From a candidate division SR1 bacterium (lineage in GTDB: Bacteria > Patescibacteriota > Gracilibacteria > Absconditabacterales > Absconditicoccaceae), in contig JAPLUU010000008.1 in assembly GCA_026397515.1 (NCBI GenBank), positions 1 through 48,769 of the forward strand: a stretch of DNA of 48,769 nucleotides, given 5' to 3'. The position numbers were made by a program, and so were the translations under genes. This document shows, in pieces, positions 48,152-48,769 of this stretch. Within the stretch, counting starts at the first letter, position 1. Each line of letters starts with the position of its first letter. The notes under the pieces are model-generated. The model was not told the origin of the DNA and ran no database searches. It saw only the letters and a list, made by a program, of their open reading frames with translations.

Positions 48152-48769
48152 ATGAAAAAGATTTTACTGAGCCTAAGTCTTATTGGAATGTTCGGATGAC
48201 TTATCTCGACAGCTTCTGCCAACACTTCAAGTTGCAAAGATGTAGAATTTTCTAACGGCGTGACTGCATGTGTAAACATTGTAGATGCAGGAACTGATAG
48301 ACGAAATGTAACTACACATCTCAATTGAGGATCAACTGCTAACCTCAGATGTGACCTTATGACACCTGACTCACAACTCAGAAGTATTTCTTCATGTAAT
48401 GGAGAATTTAGTTATGATGTACAAAAAGCAGGAAGAGTAAAACTTTGGATCAGATATAATGAAGCAGCACCTACCAATTGGGAAGGTAAACCAAGCAGTA
48501 ATAGCGAATGGACATTTCCTCAATGGGTATATAATTTTGATAATTCAGAACGAGTAGATGATAATTTGACAGATTCTAACAACAACAATTCCAATGGTGA
48601 TTTAGATAACTTCTATGTTACTACTGATGATACTACTCCTGCTACGTCTCAATATGTAGATCTTACTGTTCAAGCAAGAGATAGTAACAACGATACTATT
48701 ACTGATTATACAGACAGCATTAATTTCAAAGTATATTATAGATCTTCTAATTCATCTACTTGGACATTA
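48152..48769 (+). CDS. Secreted surface protein, N-terminal part (runs off the window)
   Basis: The frame is open for 206 codons to the window end. It begins MKKILLSLSLIGMFGGLISTASANTSSC, a typical signal peptide with likely cleavage after ASA. The mature part has four Cys in the first 80 residues (SSCKD, TACVN, LRCDL, SSCNGEF) and then Asn/Asp/Thr/Ser-rich, beta-strand-like sequence (NNNNSNGDLDNFYVTTDDTTPATSQYVDLTVQARDSNNDTITDY), resembling Ig-like or cadherin-like repeats of cell-surface proteins. TGA glycines occur at residue 16 and near residue 59. Paired operators and a promoter lie upstream. It could act in host or cell contact (inference). Confidence 0.75.

Noticed and set aside
1-48769. 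Transfer RNA or ribosomal RNA genes, including tRNA-Gly(UCA)
   Set aside because: No cloverleaf with a CCA-like end and T-loop or rRNA segment was recognised on either strand by eye; a covariance-model search would be needed to exclude it fully.

Overview
This window comes from a host-associated, AT-rich bacterium of the Patescibacteria (CPR) that reads TGA as glycine (genetic code 25), i.e. the Gracilibacteria / Absconditabacteria (SR1) / BD1-5 group. The proof is internal. Invariant glycines are TGA in the Walker A motif of the second VirD4-like ATPase (TGA at about 15083), in the EGHPDK motif of MetK (13387-13389, minus), in GTGGGFP of RsmG (two adjacent TGA, 32689-32694), in the PGGIGP motif of FolD (9997-9999, minus) and in the ABC signature of FtsE (27087-27089). 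Genes stop with TAA or TAG. All coordinates below use code 25, so many genes are far longer than a standard-code translation suggests, and several (29432-29815, 31426-32397, 34954-35853, 48152-end) are nearly invisible in the standard code.

Layout. 1-8.6 kb: a degenerate PriA-like protein, a VirD4/TraD-like DNA-pumping ATPase with a C-terminal S1 domain, a peptidoglycan amidase, a P-loop protein fused to a nucleotidyltransferase-like domain, and a CorA channel. 8.7-13.6 kb: an HI0933-type flavoprotein and FolD (operon), a cytoplasmic subtilase-like protein, and metK behind a SAM riboswitch with a terminator. 13.7-20 kb: a second, membrane-anchored VirD4-like ATPase, a large unknown protein, TatD and the RseP site-2 protease. 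20-25 kb: a palindromic repeat element, a glycosyltransferase, two HD-domain hydrolases and a TGA-free gene of foreign appearance. 25-33 kb: PheS, FtsE with an unknown overlapping partner, HrcA, NUDIX, an HPF-like protein, GreA and RsmG, plus two more TGA-free genes. 34-40 kb: a ZIP transporter, an unknown gene, alanine racemase and ClpC/ClpB. 39.9-40.3 kb: a GC-richer gene-free stretch that looks like a structured RNA. 40.4-43.7 kb: three unknown proteins, two carrying triplicated 7-residue repeats. 43.8-47.9 kb (minus): an unknown membrane protein, a short SufD-like protein, a VWA membrane protein, a small membrane protein and dnaA. The window ends inside a secreted protein gene.

Working picture: a reduced cell with core information-processing, folate/SAM, cell-wall and proteolysis genes, two DNA-translocation ATPases, few Shine-Dalgarno sequences and at least one promoter placed for a leaderless mRNA (corA). 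The most unusual observations are repeats inserted in frame inside coding genes (corA and a glycosyltransferase), three self-contained TGA-free gene cassettes (one apparently ending in TGA, which this host should read as glycine), an unidentified structured RNA candidate, a repeated hairpin with compensatory base changes, and symmetric palindromes centred on promoters.
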